Assembly: GCA_945897755.1 (NCBI GenBank)
Contig: CAMDGH010000014.1
Location: 1-40,780 of the forward strand
Length of the DNA stretch: 40,780 nucleotides
From: Chryseobacterium gleum
GTDB taxonomy: Bacteria; Bacteroidota; Bacteroidia; Flavobacteriales_D; Crocinitomicaceae
Reading direction: 5' to 3'
In this document: piece after piece, positions 32,279-40,586 of the stretch
Numbering within the stretch: the stretch's first letter is position 1
How the letters are laid out: every line of letters starts with the position of its first letter
The notes under the pieces: model-generated
The model's database searches: none
What the model was told of the DNA's origin: nothing
Seen by the model: only the letters and a program-made list of their open reading frames with translations
Program-made: the position numbers and the translations under genes

Positions 32279-33538
32279 ATGAAAAGTTGTTTACTTTCAA
32301 TAATACTTATTATAAATAGTTTCTGTTTTTTTTCTCAAAAACTTTTAATGAAACGTGATGAGAAGGGAAATGTAGTAGAAGAAAGCTACCATAATTCAAA
32401 TAATGCACTGATTACTTTTCCATCCGATCTCTATTATTATAAAAAACACCGCTATGATAGTTTGGGGAATAAGGTAGAAACAGCAACTTTAGATGCTACT
32501 CGAAAATTAATCAATAATGCCTTTGGAATTGCGGTAACACGTTATCGGTATGATTTAAACAAAAATGTGATTGAAGAATTGCATTTTGGATCCGATGAAA
32601 AATTAAAAGAAATTTCTATTTTAAATGAGGATGAAGAGGTAGTTCCTTTTTGTGCTATTATTCGTAGGCAATTTGATTCAAAAAACAATTTGATCCAAGA
32701 AGCTTATTTTGGAGAAGATTTGAAATTAACATCTCCTTTCGGTTATGCTTTATTTCGGAAAAAATACGACGATTTAAAGAATTGCATTGAAATTTCCTAT
32801 CATGGGTCAAATGATAAACTTATTGAATGTCAAGATGGATATGCAATTTCTCGTTTTAAATATGATGATCTATTGAATGTAATTGAGTTGTCTTATTATG
32901 GGAAGGATGATCAATTAATTATTTCAAAATTTGGGTATGCTTTGAAAAAATTAAAATTTGAATCTCAAAATAAGTGTGTCGAGGAATCTTTTTATGATCA
33001 TACTTTTAGTTTGATTAGTGTCGATGATTATGGATATTCAAGTGTAAAGCGAAAATTTGATTCGAATGGTAAGGTAATAGAAGAATCTTATTTTGATCCA
33101 AATCAAAAATTGACATCAAAAAATGCGCTAGATGGTGGATACGCAAAAGTAAAGCGAAAGTTCGAAGGCTTATCTGTCATTGAATCTTATTTTGGAAATA
33201 CGAATAAGCCAACTGAGATTATCCTTTTAGATTATTCAAAAAATCCTATCAAATCGTATGCTAAGCTGAAACGAAAATTTGATAAAGCTGGAAATTTAAT
33301 GGAAGAATCTTTTTTTAATACTAAGGGAGAAATGATGAATCTAAATGTAGGTGCTATTTCCGGTTATGCTAAAGCAAACTACGTGTATACCAATGATAAT
33401 AAAGTTACTCAAATCTCTTATTTTTCTGTAAAAAACAAATTGATAAGAACGTCTAAAGGATACGCAAAAGTAACCATTAAGGGAGATTTCGTTGAATATT
33501 ATGATGAAAATGAAAAGCCAATTAATGTAAAGCGATAA
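32279..33538 (+). CDS. Secreted tandem-repeat protein of unknown function
   Basis: 419 residues. A signal peptide (MKSCLLSIILIINSFCFFSQ) is followed by repeats from about residue 25 to the C-terminus. The unit is about 32-45 residues: GYAxxKxKFD-x-x-x-N-x-I-E-E-S-Y-F-x2-x2-K-L. Examples are GYALFRKKYDDLKNCIEISY, GYAISRFKYDDLLNVIELSY, GYSSVKRKFDSNGKVIEESY and SYAKLKRKFDKAGNLMEESF, roughly ten copies with some longer. The rhythm (aromatic, basic, Asp-Asn turn, then E-x-S-Y/F) recalls YD/RHS- or MORN-like beta repeats, but I cannot place it in a named family. Probably an extended beta structure outside the cell or in the periplasm. It follows mfd by 92 bases and converges on dxs. Confidence 0.75.
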   Translation: MKSCLLSIILIINSFCFFSQKLLMKRDEKGNVVEESYHNSNNALITFPSDLYYYKKHRYDSLGNKVETATLDATRKLINNAFGIAVTRYRYDLNKNVIEELHFGSDEKLKEISILNEDEEVVPFCAIIRRQFDSKNNLIQEAYFGEDLKLTSPFGYALFRKKYDDLKNCIEISYHGSNDKLIECQDGYAISRFKYDDLLNVIELSYYGKDDQLIISKFGYALKKLKFESQNKCVEESFYDHTFSLISVDDYGYSSVKRKFDSNGKVIEESYFDPNQKLTSKNALDGGYAKVKRKFEGLSVIESYFGNTNKPTEIILLDYSKNPIKSYAKLKRKFDKAGNLMEESFFNTKGEMMNLNVGAISGYAKANYVYTNDNKVTQISYFSVKNKLIRTSKGYAKVTIKGDFVEYYDENEKPINVKR

Positions 33539-33575
33539 ATTTCATCAAATACATTGATGCCTCTTTTCCGATTTT

Positions 33576-35522
33576 TTATAGGTTACTAGCTGACTTAACT
33601 GATTTTAAATCTAGCATTTTTCTTGCTGTTTTTACCATGGTTTCCGTATCAAAACCTGCTTCTTTATAAAGCTCCTGTTGTGTTCCGTGGTGAATGTATT
33701 TATCGGCTACACCTAATCTCATAATTCGAGCAGTATAATGGTGATCAGCCATAAACTCCGTAATAGCACTTCCCATTCCCCCCATCAGGCATCCATCTTC
33801 AACGGTAATTATGTGGTCAAACTTCCCGAAAATTTCGTGTAACATTACTTCGTCTAAAGGCTTTACAAAACGCATGTCGTAGTGTGCAGCGCTAATCCCT
33901 TCCTCTAATAAATGTTTAACTGCTTCTTGAGCCATATTCCCAACTGGTCCTATGGTTAAGTATGCAATGTCTGTTCCATCGGTGATTTTTCTTCCGGAAC
34001 CGATCTTGATTGCCTTCATGGTTGTTTTCCATTCCAACATTACCCCATTTCCTCTAGGGTAACGGATTGAAAACGGACCCATATTTTCTTGCTGTGCAGT
34101 AAACATTAAATCACGTAATTCTGATTCGTTCATAGGTGATGAAACAATCATATTTGGAATCATACGCATATAGGCAAGATCATAAAGCCCATGATGTGTT
34201 GCACCATCTGCCCCTACAAATCCTCCACGATCTAAACAGAATACAACATTTAAATTTTGAATAGCAACATCATGAAGTACTTGATCAAATGCTCTTTGCA
34301 TAAAAGAAGAATAAATATTGCAAAAAGGGACTAAACCTTGGCTAGCTAATCCTGCTGAAAATGTAACTGCGTGCTGTTCTGCAATTCCAACATCAAATGC
34401 CCTATCAGGCATTGCACTCATCATTATGTTGAGAGAACATCCAGAAGGCATTGCAGGTGTAACTCCCATGATTTTTGAGTTTTTTTCAGCGAGTTCTACA
34501 ATTGTATGACCAAATACATCTTGAAACTTTGGCGCTTGAGGAGACTTTGGAGTTATTTTAACGATTTCGCCTGTTTCTTTATTAAACACACCTGGTGCAT
34601 GCCATTTTGTGGGGTCTCCCTCTTCGGAATATTTATATCCTTTGCCTTTAACGGTAACACAATGAAGTAACTTAGGGCCAGGTATTTGTTTTAAATCTTC
34701 TAAAATTTTAGCTAATCCTTCTACATCATGTCCATCAACAGGGCCAAAATAACGGAAATTAAGTGACTCAAATAAATTACTTTGCTTTATTAATGTGCTT
34801 TTTAAGGAATGCGATAGTTTAGAAACAATTGTTTGTGCATCTGGTCCAAACTTTGATATTTTACCTAATAATTTCCAAACTTCATCCTTTACTTTATTAT
34901 ACGTTTGAGAAGTTGTTATGTCCGTGAGATACTCTTTTAGAGCTCCAACATTTGGGTCTATGGACATGCAATTGTCGTTGAGTATAACTAAGAGATTTGC
35001 ATCTTTTTCGAATCCTGCATGATTCATTCCTTCAAAGGCCAACCCTGCTGTCATCGCTCCATCGCCTATCACAGCAATATGATGTCTGTCTTTTTCTTTT
35101 TTATATTTACTCGCAATAGCCATTCCTAAGGCAGCAGATATGGAAGTAGATGAGTGACCTACCCCAAATGTATCGAATTCACTTTCACTTCTTTTTGGAA
35201 ATCCGGAAATCCCATTTTTTAGTCTATTTGTGTGGAAAACAGATCTTCTTTCTGTTAGAATTTTGTGGCCATAAGCTTGATGACCAACATCCCATACTAA
35301 TTGATCGTAAGGAGTATTAAATACGTAATGTAGGGCAACTGTTAATTCTACAACCCCCAAACTTGCACCAAAATGACTATTCCCAATTTCAGAAATGACA
35401 TCTATTATGTATTGACGAACATCTGCCGAAACATGAGGCAAATCGGATACTTTAAATTTAGATTTTAAATCGGAAGGATTTTCAATTTGAGATAAGTATG
35501 AGCCTGGTTTGTAATTTTGCAT
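33576..35522 (-). CDS. dxs: 1-deoxy-D-xylulose-5-phosphate synthase
   Basis: ThDP-dependent condensation of pyruvate and glyceraldehyde 3-phosphate, first step of the MEP isoprenoid pathway (also feeding thiamine and pyridoxal). 648 residues, normal. Visible: HFGASLGVVELTVALHYVF, DVGHQAYGHKIL, the ThDP motif GDGAMTAGLAFEGMNHAG with ILNDNCMSI, then YFGPVDGHD, FDVGIAEQHAVTFSAGLA (catalytic Glu) and DRGGFVGADGATHHG. C-terminal transketolase domain intact. Pathway partner dxr is at 21419-22576. Confidence 0.98.
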   Translation of the reverse strand: MQNYKPGSYLSQIENPSDLKSKFKVSDLPHVSADVRQYIIDVISEIGNSHFGASLGVVELTVALHYVFNTPYDQLVWDVGHQAYGHKILTERRSVFHTNRLKNGISGFPKRSESEFDTFGVGHSSTSISAALGMAIASKYKKEKDRHHIAVIGDGAMTAGLAFEGMNHAGFEKDANLLVILNDNCMSIDPNVGALKEYLTDITTSQTYNKVKDEVWKLLGKISKFGPDAQTIVSKLSHSLKSTLIKQSNLFESLNFRYFGPVDGHDVEGLAKILEDLKQIPGPKLLHCVTVKGKGYKYSEEGDPTKWHAPGVFNKETGEIVKITPKSPQAPKFQDVFGHTIVELAEKNSKIMGVTPAMPSGCSLNIMMSAMPDRAFDVGIAEQHAVTFSAGLASQGLVPFCNIYSSFMQRAFDQVLHDVAIQNLNVVFCLDRGGFVGADGATHHGLYDLAYMRMIPNMIVSSPMNESELRDLMFTAQQENMGPFSIRYPRGNGVMLEWKTTMKAIKIGSGRKITDGTDIAYLTIGPVGNMAQEAVKHLLEEGISAAHYDMRFVKPLDEVMLHEIFGKFDHIITVEDGCLMGGMGSAITEFMADHHYTARIMRLGVADKYIHHGTQQELYKEAGFDTETMVKTARKMLDLKSVKSASNL

Positions 35523-35540
35523 ACAAGGTATTTATATTTA

Positions 35541-35548
35541 CAAAGATA
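35541..35548 (-). promoter_or_regulatory. -7 element of dxs
   Basis: TATCTTTG on the minus strand, 18 bases before the dxs ATG. TTTG occurs 16 bases upstream of it, a little tight for a -33 box. Confidence 0.45.
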
Positions 35549-35664
35549 TTGTTTTATGGTATATCAAAGAAACAAATAAATATTGTTTTTGTTGTTTTTA
35601 GCTAAATAACCGAATCAGTTATTACCTAAAATTCACTTATGAATGAAACGATTTTTCTTTTTAG

Positions 35665-35694
35665 TTTGATAAGTGAATGTTTCATTTAATTTTG
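35665..35694 (+). promoter_or_regulatory. Promoter of the threonine dehydrogenase gene
   Basis: TTTG (35665-35668), 18-base spacer, TAATTTTG (35687-35694): close to consensus. It leaves a leader of about 65 bases. The rest of the divergent 35523-35766 region shows no gene. Confidence 0.55.
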
Positions 35695-35766
35695 TATATT
35701 GATTCAATAAATTATTTAAGCTATTAGAGAATAGCATCATACATTTATTTAGGAAAATTTTAGAAG

Positions 35767-36717
35767 ATGAAAAAAGTATTGGTTATAGGTGCAGGAGGTC
35801 AAATTGGATCGGAATTAGTGATTGCTTTAAGAAAAATATACGGAAATACCTCTGTGGTGGCGGCTGATATTAAAACAGAATGTCCAGAAATTTTAGCTGA
35901 TGGTCCTTATGTTCAGATGGATATATTGAATCGTGATGCTGTTCGAAATTACGTCATTTATAAAGAGTTCGATGAGGTTTATTTGTTGGCAGCCCTATTA
36001 TCCGCTACTGCTGAAAAAAACCCAGATTTCGCATGGAAATTAAATATGGAAGGTTTATTTACCATTCTTGATTTAGCAAAAGAGGGACATATAAAAAAGA
36101 TTTTTTGGCCTAGCTCTATCGCTGTGTTCGGACCAACAACCCCAAGAGATTTAACTCCTCAATATACGGTTATGGAACCAACCACTGTTTATGGTATTTC
36201 AAAGCAAGCTGGTGAAAGATGGTGTCAATATTATTACAATAAATTTGGTGTGGATGTTCGTTCTATTCGTTATCCAGGATTAATATCTCATACAAGTATG
36301 CCAGGTGGCGGTACCACAGATTATGCGGTCGATATTTTTTATCATGCTAAGAAAACAGCAAGCTATATTTCATTCTTAAAAGAAGATAGCGCTTTGCCAA
36401 TGATGTATATGGAAGATGCTATTAGGGCTACTATTGAGCTAATGGAAGCGCCTATTGAAAATGTGATGATTAGGTCTAGCTACAATTTAGCGGGTATTAG
36501 CTTTACTCCTTCCGACTTGGCTGCAGCAATTAAGTTTGAAATGCCCGATTTTAAAATTGAATACAAACCTGATTTTAGACAAGACATAGCGGATAGTTGG
36601 CCAAATTCAATAGCTGATGGAGACGCGCGTAATGACTGGGGATGGAGACCGAGATACGACTTACAAGAGATGGTGAAAACAATGTTAGCTAATGTAGACG
36701 CGAGTAAACTTTTTTGA
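35767..36717 (+). CDS. L-threonine 3-dehydrogenase, short-chain (extended SDR) type
   Basis: 316 residues. NAD-dependent extended short-chain dehydrogenase: Rossmann motif GAGGQIG (8-14), DMD-type VQMDILN, LLAALLSATAE, and the catalytic YGISK (Y142, K146) preceded by PSSIAVFG. The middle LISHTSMPGGGTTDYAVDIFY is typical of the epimerase-like threonine dehydrogenases characterised in Flavobacterium and Cytophaga, which oxidise L-threonine to 2-amino-3-ketobutyrate. The 2-amino-3-ketobutyrate CoA ligase partner is not in the window. UDP-sugar epimerase is the main alternative but the GGGTTDYAV segment argues against it. Confidence 0.9.
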   Translation: MKKVLVIGAGGQIGSELVIALRKIYGNTSVVAADIKTECPEILADGPYVQMDILNRDAVRNYVIYKEFDEVYLLAALLSATAEKNPDFAWKLNMEGLFTILDLAKEGHIKKIFWPSSIAVFGPTTPRDLTPQYTVMEPTTVYGISKQAGERWCQYYYNKFGVDVRSIRYPGLISHTSMPGGGTTDYAVDIFYHAKKTASYISFLKEDSALPMMYMEDAIRATIELMEAPIENVMIRSSYNLAGISFTPSDLAAAIKFEMPDFKIEYKPDFRQDIADSWPNSIADGDARNDWGWRPRYDLQEMVKTMLANVDASKLF

Positions 36718-36744
36718 TTTTTTTAGATCAAGTAGACTATATGA

Positions 36745-37206
36745 TTACTTAAGGTCTCTTAATTTAATGAATTGTGTTACTTTTTCATTTTCAATTAATA
36801 CTGTGAGGTTATAGTAAACAAGTTTCCATGTATTATTTTGTTTTTCTAAAATGCCACTGCCTCTACATTCTCGCATCCATGTTTCAAGTGATTCATCAAA
36901 CCATGCTGTGTTTCCATCGCTTGAAAAAACCCAATTTCGTTTTGAGGGCTTAAAATCCCATGCTTTTCCTTTATCAAAATAAGGTTTGCAAAATGAATAA
37001 AAAGTTTCTTTTTCCCATCGTTCCTTAGGATCTGTTCCAAGAAATACAAAGTGATCTCCCATCACGTTAAAATAGGAAGTGAAGTTAGCGCTAGCGGCAT
37101 CTTTGTGCCATTGGTCGATTATTAAATTTAATGGTGTTTCTTTTTGTGATAAAGCAGGTGTGAAAAACAAGGATATATATATAAATGAGTATAAAACGAA
37201 TTTCAT
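36745..37206 (-). CDS. Secreted NTF2-like (SnoaL-fold) protein
   Basis: 153 residues with a signal peptide (MKFVLYSFIYISLFFTPALSQ). The mature ~130 residues fit the NTF2/SnoaL cone fold: initial helix LIDQWHKDAASANFTSYFNVMGDHFVFLGTDPKERW, then FDESLETWM, GSGILEKQNNTWKLVYYNLTVLI. No catalytic set can be named; family members are often small-molecule binders or have unknown roles. Converges on the threonine dehydrogenase gene. Confidence 0.85.
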   Translation of the reverse strand: MKFVLYSFIYISLFFTPALSQKETPLNLIIDQWHKDAASANFTSYFNVMGDHFVFLGTDPKERWEKETFYSFCKPYFDKGKAWDFKPSKRNWVFSSDGNTAWFDESLETWMRECRGSGILEKQNNTWKLVYYNLTVLIENEKVTQFIKLRDLK

Positions 37207-37351
37207 ATTATGGTAAATTAATCAAAAAGTGATGGGTTTATATAAAAAATTACTTCGCATATTTGGCCCATTTTATAATTACATTTGGGTTTATTTAAAA
37301 AGTTTTTTTGTTAAAAGTAATAAATTTGAATAGTAACGCATAAAATCTTCT

Positions 37352-37359
37352 TAATTTTG
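37352..37359 (+). promoter_or_regulatory. -7 element of the bacilliredoxin gene
   Basis: TAATTTTG matches TAnnTTTG, 46 bases before the ATG, with TTTG 23 bases upstream. A second match (TAAATTTG, 37321-37328) lies nearby, so which is used is unclear. Confidence 0.35.
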
Positions 37360-37405
37360 TTAGTAGTGAATTAATAACTCAAATCATAATACTAAAATAA
37401 AAACG

Positions 37406-37819
37406 ATGTATCCATTAGAATTAGTTACACCAATGAAGCAAGATCTTGTTAATGCAGGATTTGAACAATTAATTACTCCAACGGATGTAGAATCTGTAAT
37501 AAATGAAACAAAGGGAACTTTGTTGCTAGTTGTAAATTCTGTTTGTGGTTGTGCAGCAGGAAATATGCGCCCAGGGGTTAAACTATCCTTAAATGGAGAT
37601 AAAAAACCAGCAAAATTAACTACTGTTTTTGCTGGTGTAGACGCTGAAGCAGTCGCTCAAGCAAGAAAACACTTTTTGCCGTATCCTCCATCATCACCAT
37701 CAATTGGTCTTTTTAAAGATGGCGAATTAGTTCATTTTATTGAAAGACATCACATTGAAGGTGGAACAGCTCAAATGATAGCTGAAAACCTTCAAGAAGC
37801 ATACAACGAATTTTGTTAA
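37406..37819 (+). CDS. BrxA/BrxB family bacilliredoxin
   Basis: 137 residues, thioredoxin-like fold. The defining CGC motif is present: C47 and C49 in NSVCGCAAGNMRPG, followed by KHFLPYPPSSPSIGLFKDG and a C-terminal IAENLQEAYNEFC. Bacilliredoxins remove bacillithiol from oxidised protein thiols; presence here suggests this lineage makes bacillithiol, which is known for some Bacteroidota. Length is close to the ~145-residue family. Single gene with its own terminator. Confidence 0.93.
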   Translation: MYPLELVTPMKQDLVNAGFEQLITPTDVESVINETKGTLLLVVNSVCGCAAGNMRPGVKLSLNGDKKPAKLTTVFAGVDAEAVAQARKHFLPYPPSSPSIGLFKDGELVHFIERHHIEGGTAQMIAENLQEAYNEFC

Positions 37820-37850
37820 TTTAGTTTCAAATTAGTAAGCATTAGAAAGT

Positions 37851-37876
37851 GGGGGATTCGCATTCCCCCTTTTTTA
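37851..37876 (+). terminator. Terminator of the bacilliredoxin gene
   Basis: GGGGGA / TCCCCC stem with a 7-base loop followed by six T, 31 bases after the stop. Confidence 0.85.
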
Positions 37877-37955
37877 ATTTACTGTTCTTTATTGGTTAAG
37901 TTTAACTTTTGTCATGCTAACTTACCCAAGAATCCATTTTATTCTTTTATAGATC

Positions 37956-38723
37956 ATGTTCATTGATTCGCACACTCACTTATACTCTTCTCAATTTGAT
38001 CAAGATAGGGATGAAGTAATTTCAAGAGCTTTATCTGTTGGTGTTAACCTGTTTTTACTTCCTAATATTGATGAAAGTTCAATAGAAGGAATGCATGCCC
38101 TAGAAGATAAATATCCGAATCACTGTTTTGCAATGATGGGGCTTCATCCTTGTTCTGTAGACTTAGAATGGGAATCGGTATTGCATAATTTAAAAAAACA
38201 TCTTGATACGCGTTCCTACATTGCCATTGGTGAAATAGGAATCGATTTATACTGGGATAAAACTTTCCTAAGCGAGCAGAAGCGCGCTTTAGGCACACAA
38301 TTAGAATGGGCAAAGGAAATGGGTATTCCTGTGGTAATTCACGCGCGCGATTCTTTCAATGAGATTTTTGAAGTGATTGATATTCATAATGATGAGAGAT
38401 TAAAAGGTGTTTTTCATTGCTTTACTGGTTCGATTGAAGATGTACATAAAATAAAAAGTTATGGGGGGTTTTTATTTGGAATTGGCGGAGTAATCACGTT
38501 TAAAAAGTCAACACTTTCTCTCATTGTAAAAGAAATCGGCTTAGATGGATTAATATTAGAAACGGATTCACCTTATCTAGCTCCTTCGCCACACCGCGGA
38601 AAAAGAAATGAAAGTGCATACATTCCTTTGATCGCCTCAAAATTAGCTGATGTTTTTGAAGTCTCTGAAATTGAAATTGCGCAAATTACTTCACGAAATG
38701 CAAAGCAACTTTTTCAACTTTAA
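37956..38723 (+). CDS. TatD-family metal-dependent hydrolase
   Basis: 255 residues of a TIM-barrel amidohydrolase/DNase family. Metal ligands are in place: FIDSHTHLYS at the N-terminus, the Glu in AIGEIGIDLYWD, PVVIHARDS, FHCFTGS and LETDSPYLAPSPHRGKRNE. Members act as 3'-5' exonucleases or deoxyribonucleases in DNA repair and turnover, or as D-aminoacyl-tRNA deacylase-like enzymes; YcfH/TatD subgroup assignment is uncertain. The asparaginase gene follows 18 bases after the stop, suggesting an operon. Confidence 0.95.
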   Translation: MFIDSHTHLYSSQFDQDRDEVISRALSVGVNLFLLPNIDESSIEGMHALEDKYPNHCFAMMGLHPCSVDLEWESVLHNLKKHLDTRSYIAIGEIGIDLYWDKTFLSEQKRALGTQLEWAKEMGIPVVIHARDSFNEIFEVIDIHNDERLKGVFHCFTGSIEDVHKIKSYGGFLFGIGGVITFKKSTLSLIVKEIGLDGLILETDSPYLAPSPHRGKRNESAYIPLIASKLADVFEVSEIEIAQITSRNAKQLFQL

Positions 38724-38741
38724 AAATCATTAGATTTGTAT

Positions 38742-39794
38742 ATGAAAAAACCAAATGTACTTATCATTTACACTGGCGGAACGATTGGAATGGTGAATGA
38801 TCCATTAACTGGAGTTCTAAGGGCTTTTAATTTTGATCACTTATACCAACAAATTCCAGAAATAAAACGATTAAATGTAGAAATTCAAACAACCTCCTTT
38901 GATAAGCCGGTAGATTCTTCAGAGATGAATCCAGTTTATTGGGAACAAATTGCACAAATTATTTTTGAAAACTACGATAAACACGATGGATTTGTTGTTC
39001 TTCACGGTTCAGACACAATGGCTTATACTGCTTCAGCATTAAGTTTCATGTTGCAGGGGCTCACAAAACCAATTATTTTGACGGGCTCACAGTTGCCTAT
39101 TGATGAAATTAGAACTGATGGTAGAGAGAATGTACTAACATCGATTGAAATTGCGGCAGCTAAAAACGAAGACGGAACGGCTAAAATTCAAGAAGTAGCT
39201 ATTTATTTTGAAAATAATTTATTCAGGGGTAATAGAACTACTAAAATATCTGCAAATGCTTTTAAAGCATTTAGTTCTCCCAATTTTCCTTCGCTAGCAA
39301 CTGCTGGGGTGAAAATCAATTATGAAAACTCACTTAATGCTCAATCATCCGATTTTATGCTTCAGTCTGTATCGGATAAAAAGTTAACTCTTTTTAAAGG
39401 ATTAGATAATCGTGTTGCTTTACTTAAAATTTTTCCGGGTTTTAATGCAAATATCTATAAAAGTTTGTTTGACATAAAAAAAATTAAGGGAATTATACTT
39501 GAAACCTTTGGCGCTGGAAATGCTCCTACGGATTTGGTTTTCGATGAATTGATAGAAAAATACATTCAAGAAGGGGGAGTTGTTTTAAATATCACGCAGT
39601 GCAATAGTGGTGGTGTTCAGCAAGGACTTTATCAAACAAGTTCATTTTTTCAAGAAGTTGGGGTTGTTGGTGGAGGAGATTTAACAACAGAAGCTGCTAT
39701 TACGAAATTAATGCATGTGCTTGGTAATTCGGATGATAGACAACATACAATTCAATTGATGACCCAAAATATTGTTGGAGAAATGTCTCTTTAA
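38742..39794 (+). CDS. Type I L-asparaginase
   Basis: 350 residues from ATG 38742; a TTG two codons upstream (38736) is open but less likely. Hydrolyses L-asparagine to aspartate and ammonia; no signal peptide, so the cytoplasmic type I. Active-site signatures: NVLIIYTGGTIGM (nucleophile Thr) and FVVLHGSDTMAYTASALSFML (Thr-Asp with the downstream Lys-type region LTGSQLPIDEIRTDGRENV). The C-terminal domain with GIILETFGAGNAPT and ITQCNSGGVQQGLY is intact. A TAGATTTG box (38731-38738) directly before the ATG may allow separate, leaderless expression, or be chance. Confidence 0.95.
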   Translation: MKKPNVLIIYTGGTIGMVNDPLTGVLRAFNFDHLYQQIPEIKRLNVEIQTTSFDKPVDSSEMNPVYWEQIAQIIFENYDKHDGFVVLHGSDTMAYTASALSFMLQGLTKPIILTGSQLPIDEIRTDGRENVLTSIEIAAAKNEDGTAKIQEVAIYFENNLFRGNRTTKISANAFKAFSSPNFPSLATAGVKINYENSLNAQSSDFMLQSVSDKKLTLFKGLDNRVALLKIFPGFNANIYKSLFDIKKIKGIILETFGAGNAPTDLVFDELIEKYIQEGGVVLNITQCNSGGVQQGLYQTSSFFQEVGVVGGGDLTTEAAITKLMHVLGNSDDRQHTIQLMTQNIVGEMSL

Positions 39795-39870
39795 TTTCTA
39801 ATTTGTTAGAAATCATAAGTGTTACATCAAAAAAAGCTCTATTTATAAAAGCGTTCATGTTATTTTTTAG

Positions 39871-39878
39871 TACTTTCG
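39871..39878 (+). promoter_or_regulatory. Candidate -7 element of tRNA-Ser
   Basis: TACTTTCG, one mismatch from TAnnTTTG, 11 bases before the tRNA 5' end; sits in a small palindrome AGTAC-TTTC-GTACT (39869-39882). Confidence 0.35.
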
Positions 39879-39889
39879 TACTGCTTTAA

Positions 39890-39976
39890 GGAGAGGTGTC
39901 CGAGTGGCTGAAGGAGCACGCCTGGAAAGCGTGTATGCGCGTAAGTGTATCGAGGGTTCGAATCCCTCTCTCTCCG
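39890..39976 (+). tRNA. tRNA-Ser (anticodon GGA)
   Basis: Complete cloverleaf: acceptor GGAGAGG (39890-39896) pairs with TCTCTCC (39969-39975) with one G-U; anticodon stem CACGC / GCGTG around loop CTGGAAA, anticodon GGA, reading UCC/UCU; a long variable arm typical of serine tRNAs; T arm GAGGG-TTCGAAT-CCCTC; discriminator G. CCA is not encoded (CTG follows), so it is added after transcription, as usual in this phylum. Confidence 0.96.
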
Positions 39977-39980
39977 CTGA

Positions 39981-40026
39981 AAAAAAAGTCCTATCAATTG
40001 ATTTTAAACTAGTTAGGACTTTTTTA
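39981..40026 (+). terminator. Terminator after tRNA-Ser
   Basis: AAAAAAGTCCTA (39982-39993) pairs with TAGGACTTTTTT (40014-40025), closing a 20-base loop. Begins 5 bases after the tRNA. Confidence 0.75.
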
Positions 40027-40048
40027 TTTCCCGTTAGTCCATATTTAG

Positions 40049-40500
40049 TCCGCCGATTGTTTGATTTTCACAAAAAATGGAGTTCCTTCAGACGATACAG
40101 TCAATCGTTTTATTTCAGGAATTGATCCAACGAAATTTGAACTTTGTTTTATAAATTGGGCAAGCTCATTGTCGGAATCTTTTAAAAGTGAAGTAATCGC
40201 AATTGACAGAAAAACGCAAAAAGAACGAGGTCAGATGAGATGCCGTCATCCGTTCATATTGTAAGCGCATTTGGGAATTGAGAATAAATTATATTGTTTA
40301 CTGGACGCGGAATTCAAAGAAAATCAATCAAGAAAAAGAAATGGGAATGCTCCTCAAAATGATTCGTCCGTTTTAAAAATTGCTTTGAATTTATTATAAA
40401 ATGAGGGTTAATGGATAAAGCAGTAAAACAAGGTGTTCAAGGGAAAAGAATTAAAGCTGGATGGGACAATAGTTACCTTTTTAGAATTTTAAATGTAAAA
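40049..40500 (+). pseudogene. ISAs1-family transposase remnant
   Basis: Broken remains of an ISAs1-type DDE transposase, read across several frames. First block (40049-40225): TKNGVPSDDTVNRFISGIDP, FELCFINWASSLSE and VIAIDRKTQ, matching the family's GIPSHDTFxRVF...DP...F...W and VIAIDGKT, which holds the first catalytic Asp. Next, in another frame, VHIVSAF (40252-40272). Then, back in the first frame after a stop, HLGIENKLYCLLDAEF, KENQSRKRNGNAPQN and LKIALNLL (40268-40396), matching HWGIENxLHWVLDVxFxED, which holds the catalytic Glu. Finally, after a further stop and shift, GVQGKRIKAGWDNSYL (from about 40432). The central part with the second catalytic Asp is deleted, and the N-terminus is missing. 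No terminal inverted repeats were found. Clearly non-functional. Confidence 0.72.
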
Positions 40501-40553
40501 TTCTCAATTGCCATACCTTTAGGTAAATCTTTTTTTAGAACGTTTTTTCTTTG

Positions 40554-40561
40554 TAGTTTTG
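40554..40561 (+). promoter_or_regulatory. -7 element of the FKBP gene
   Basis: TAGTTTTG matches TAnnTTTG, 25 bases before the ATG at 40587. No -33 TTG at standard spacing. Confidence 0.4.
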
Positions 40562-40586
40562 CACTATAAATTATAAAAATAAGTGT

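Noticed and set aside
32279..33538. RHS toxin or polymorphic toxin based on YD-like repeats
   Set aside because: No RHS core motif, no toxin tip and no immunity gene; the protein ends within the repeats.
39904..40125. Open frame of 73 codons across tRNA-Ser and its terminator
   Set aside because: It runs through the whole tRNA and a hairpin; the coding-like stretch is an accident, and the part beyond 40049 is in the transposase remnant region.
40061..40264. Open frame of 67 codons as an intact gene
   Set aside because: It is one in-frame piece of the broken ISAs1-type transposase, starts at TTG without a ribosome site and ends at a stop inside the remnant.
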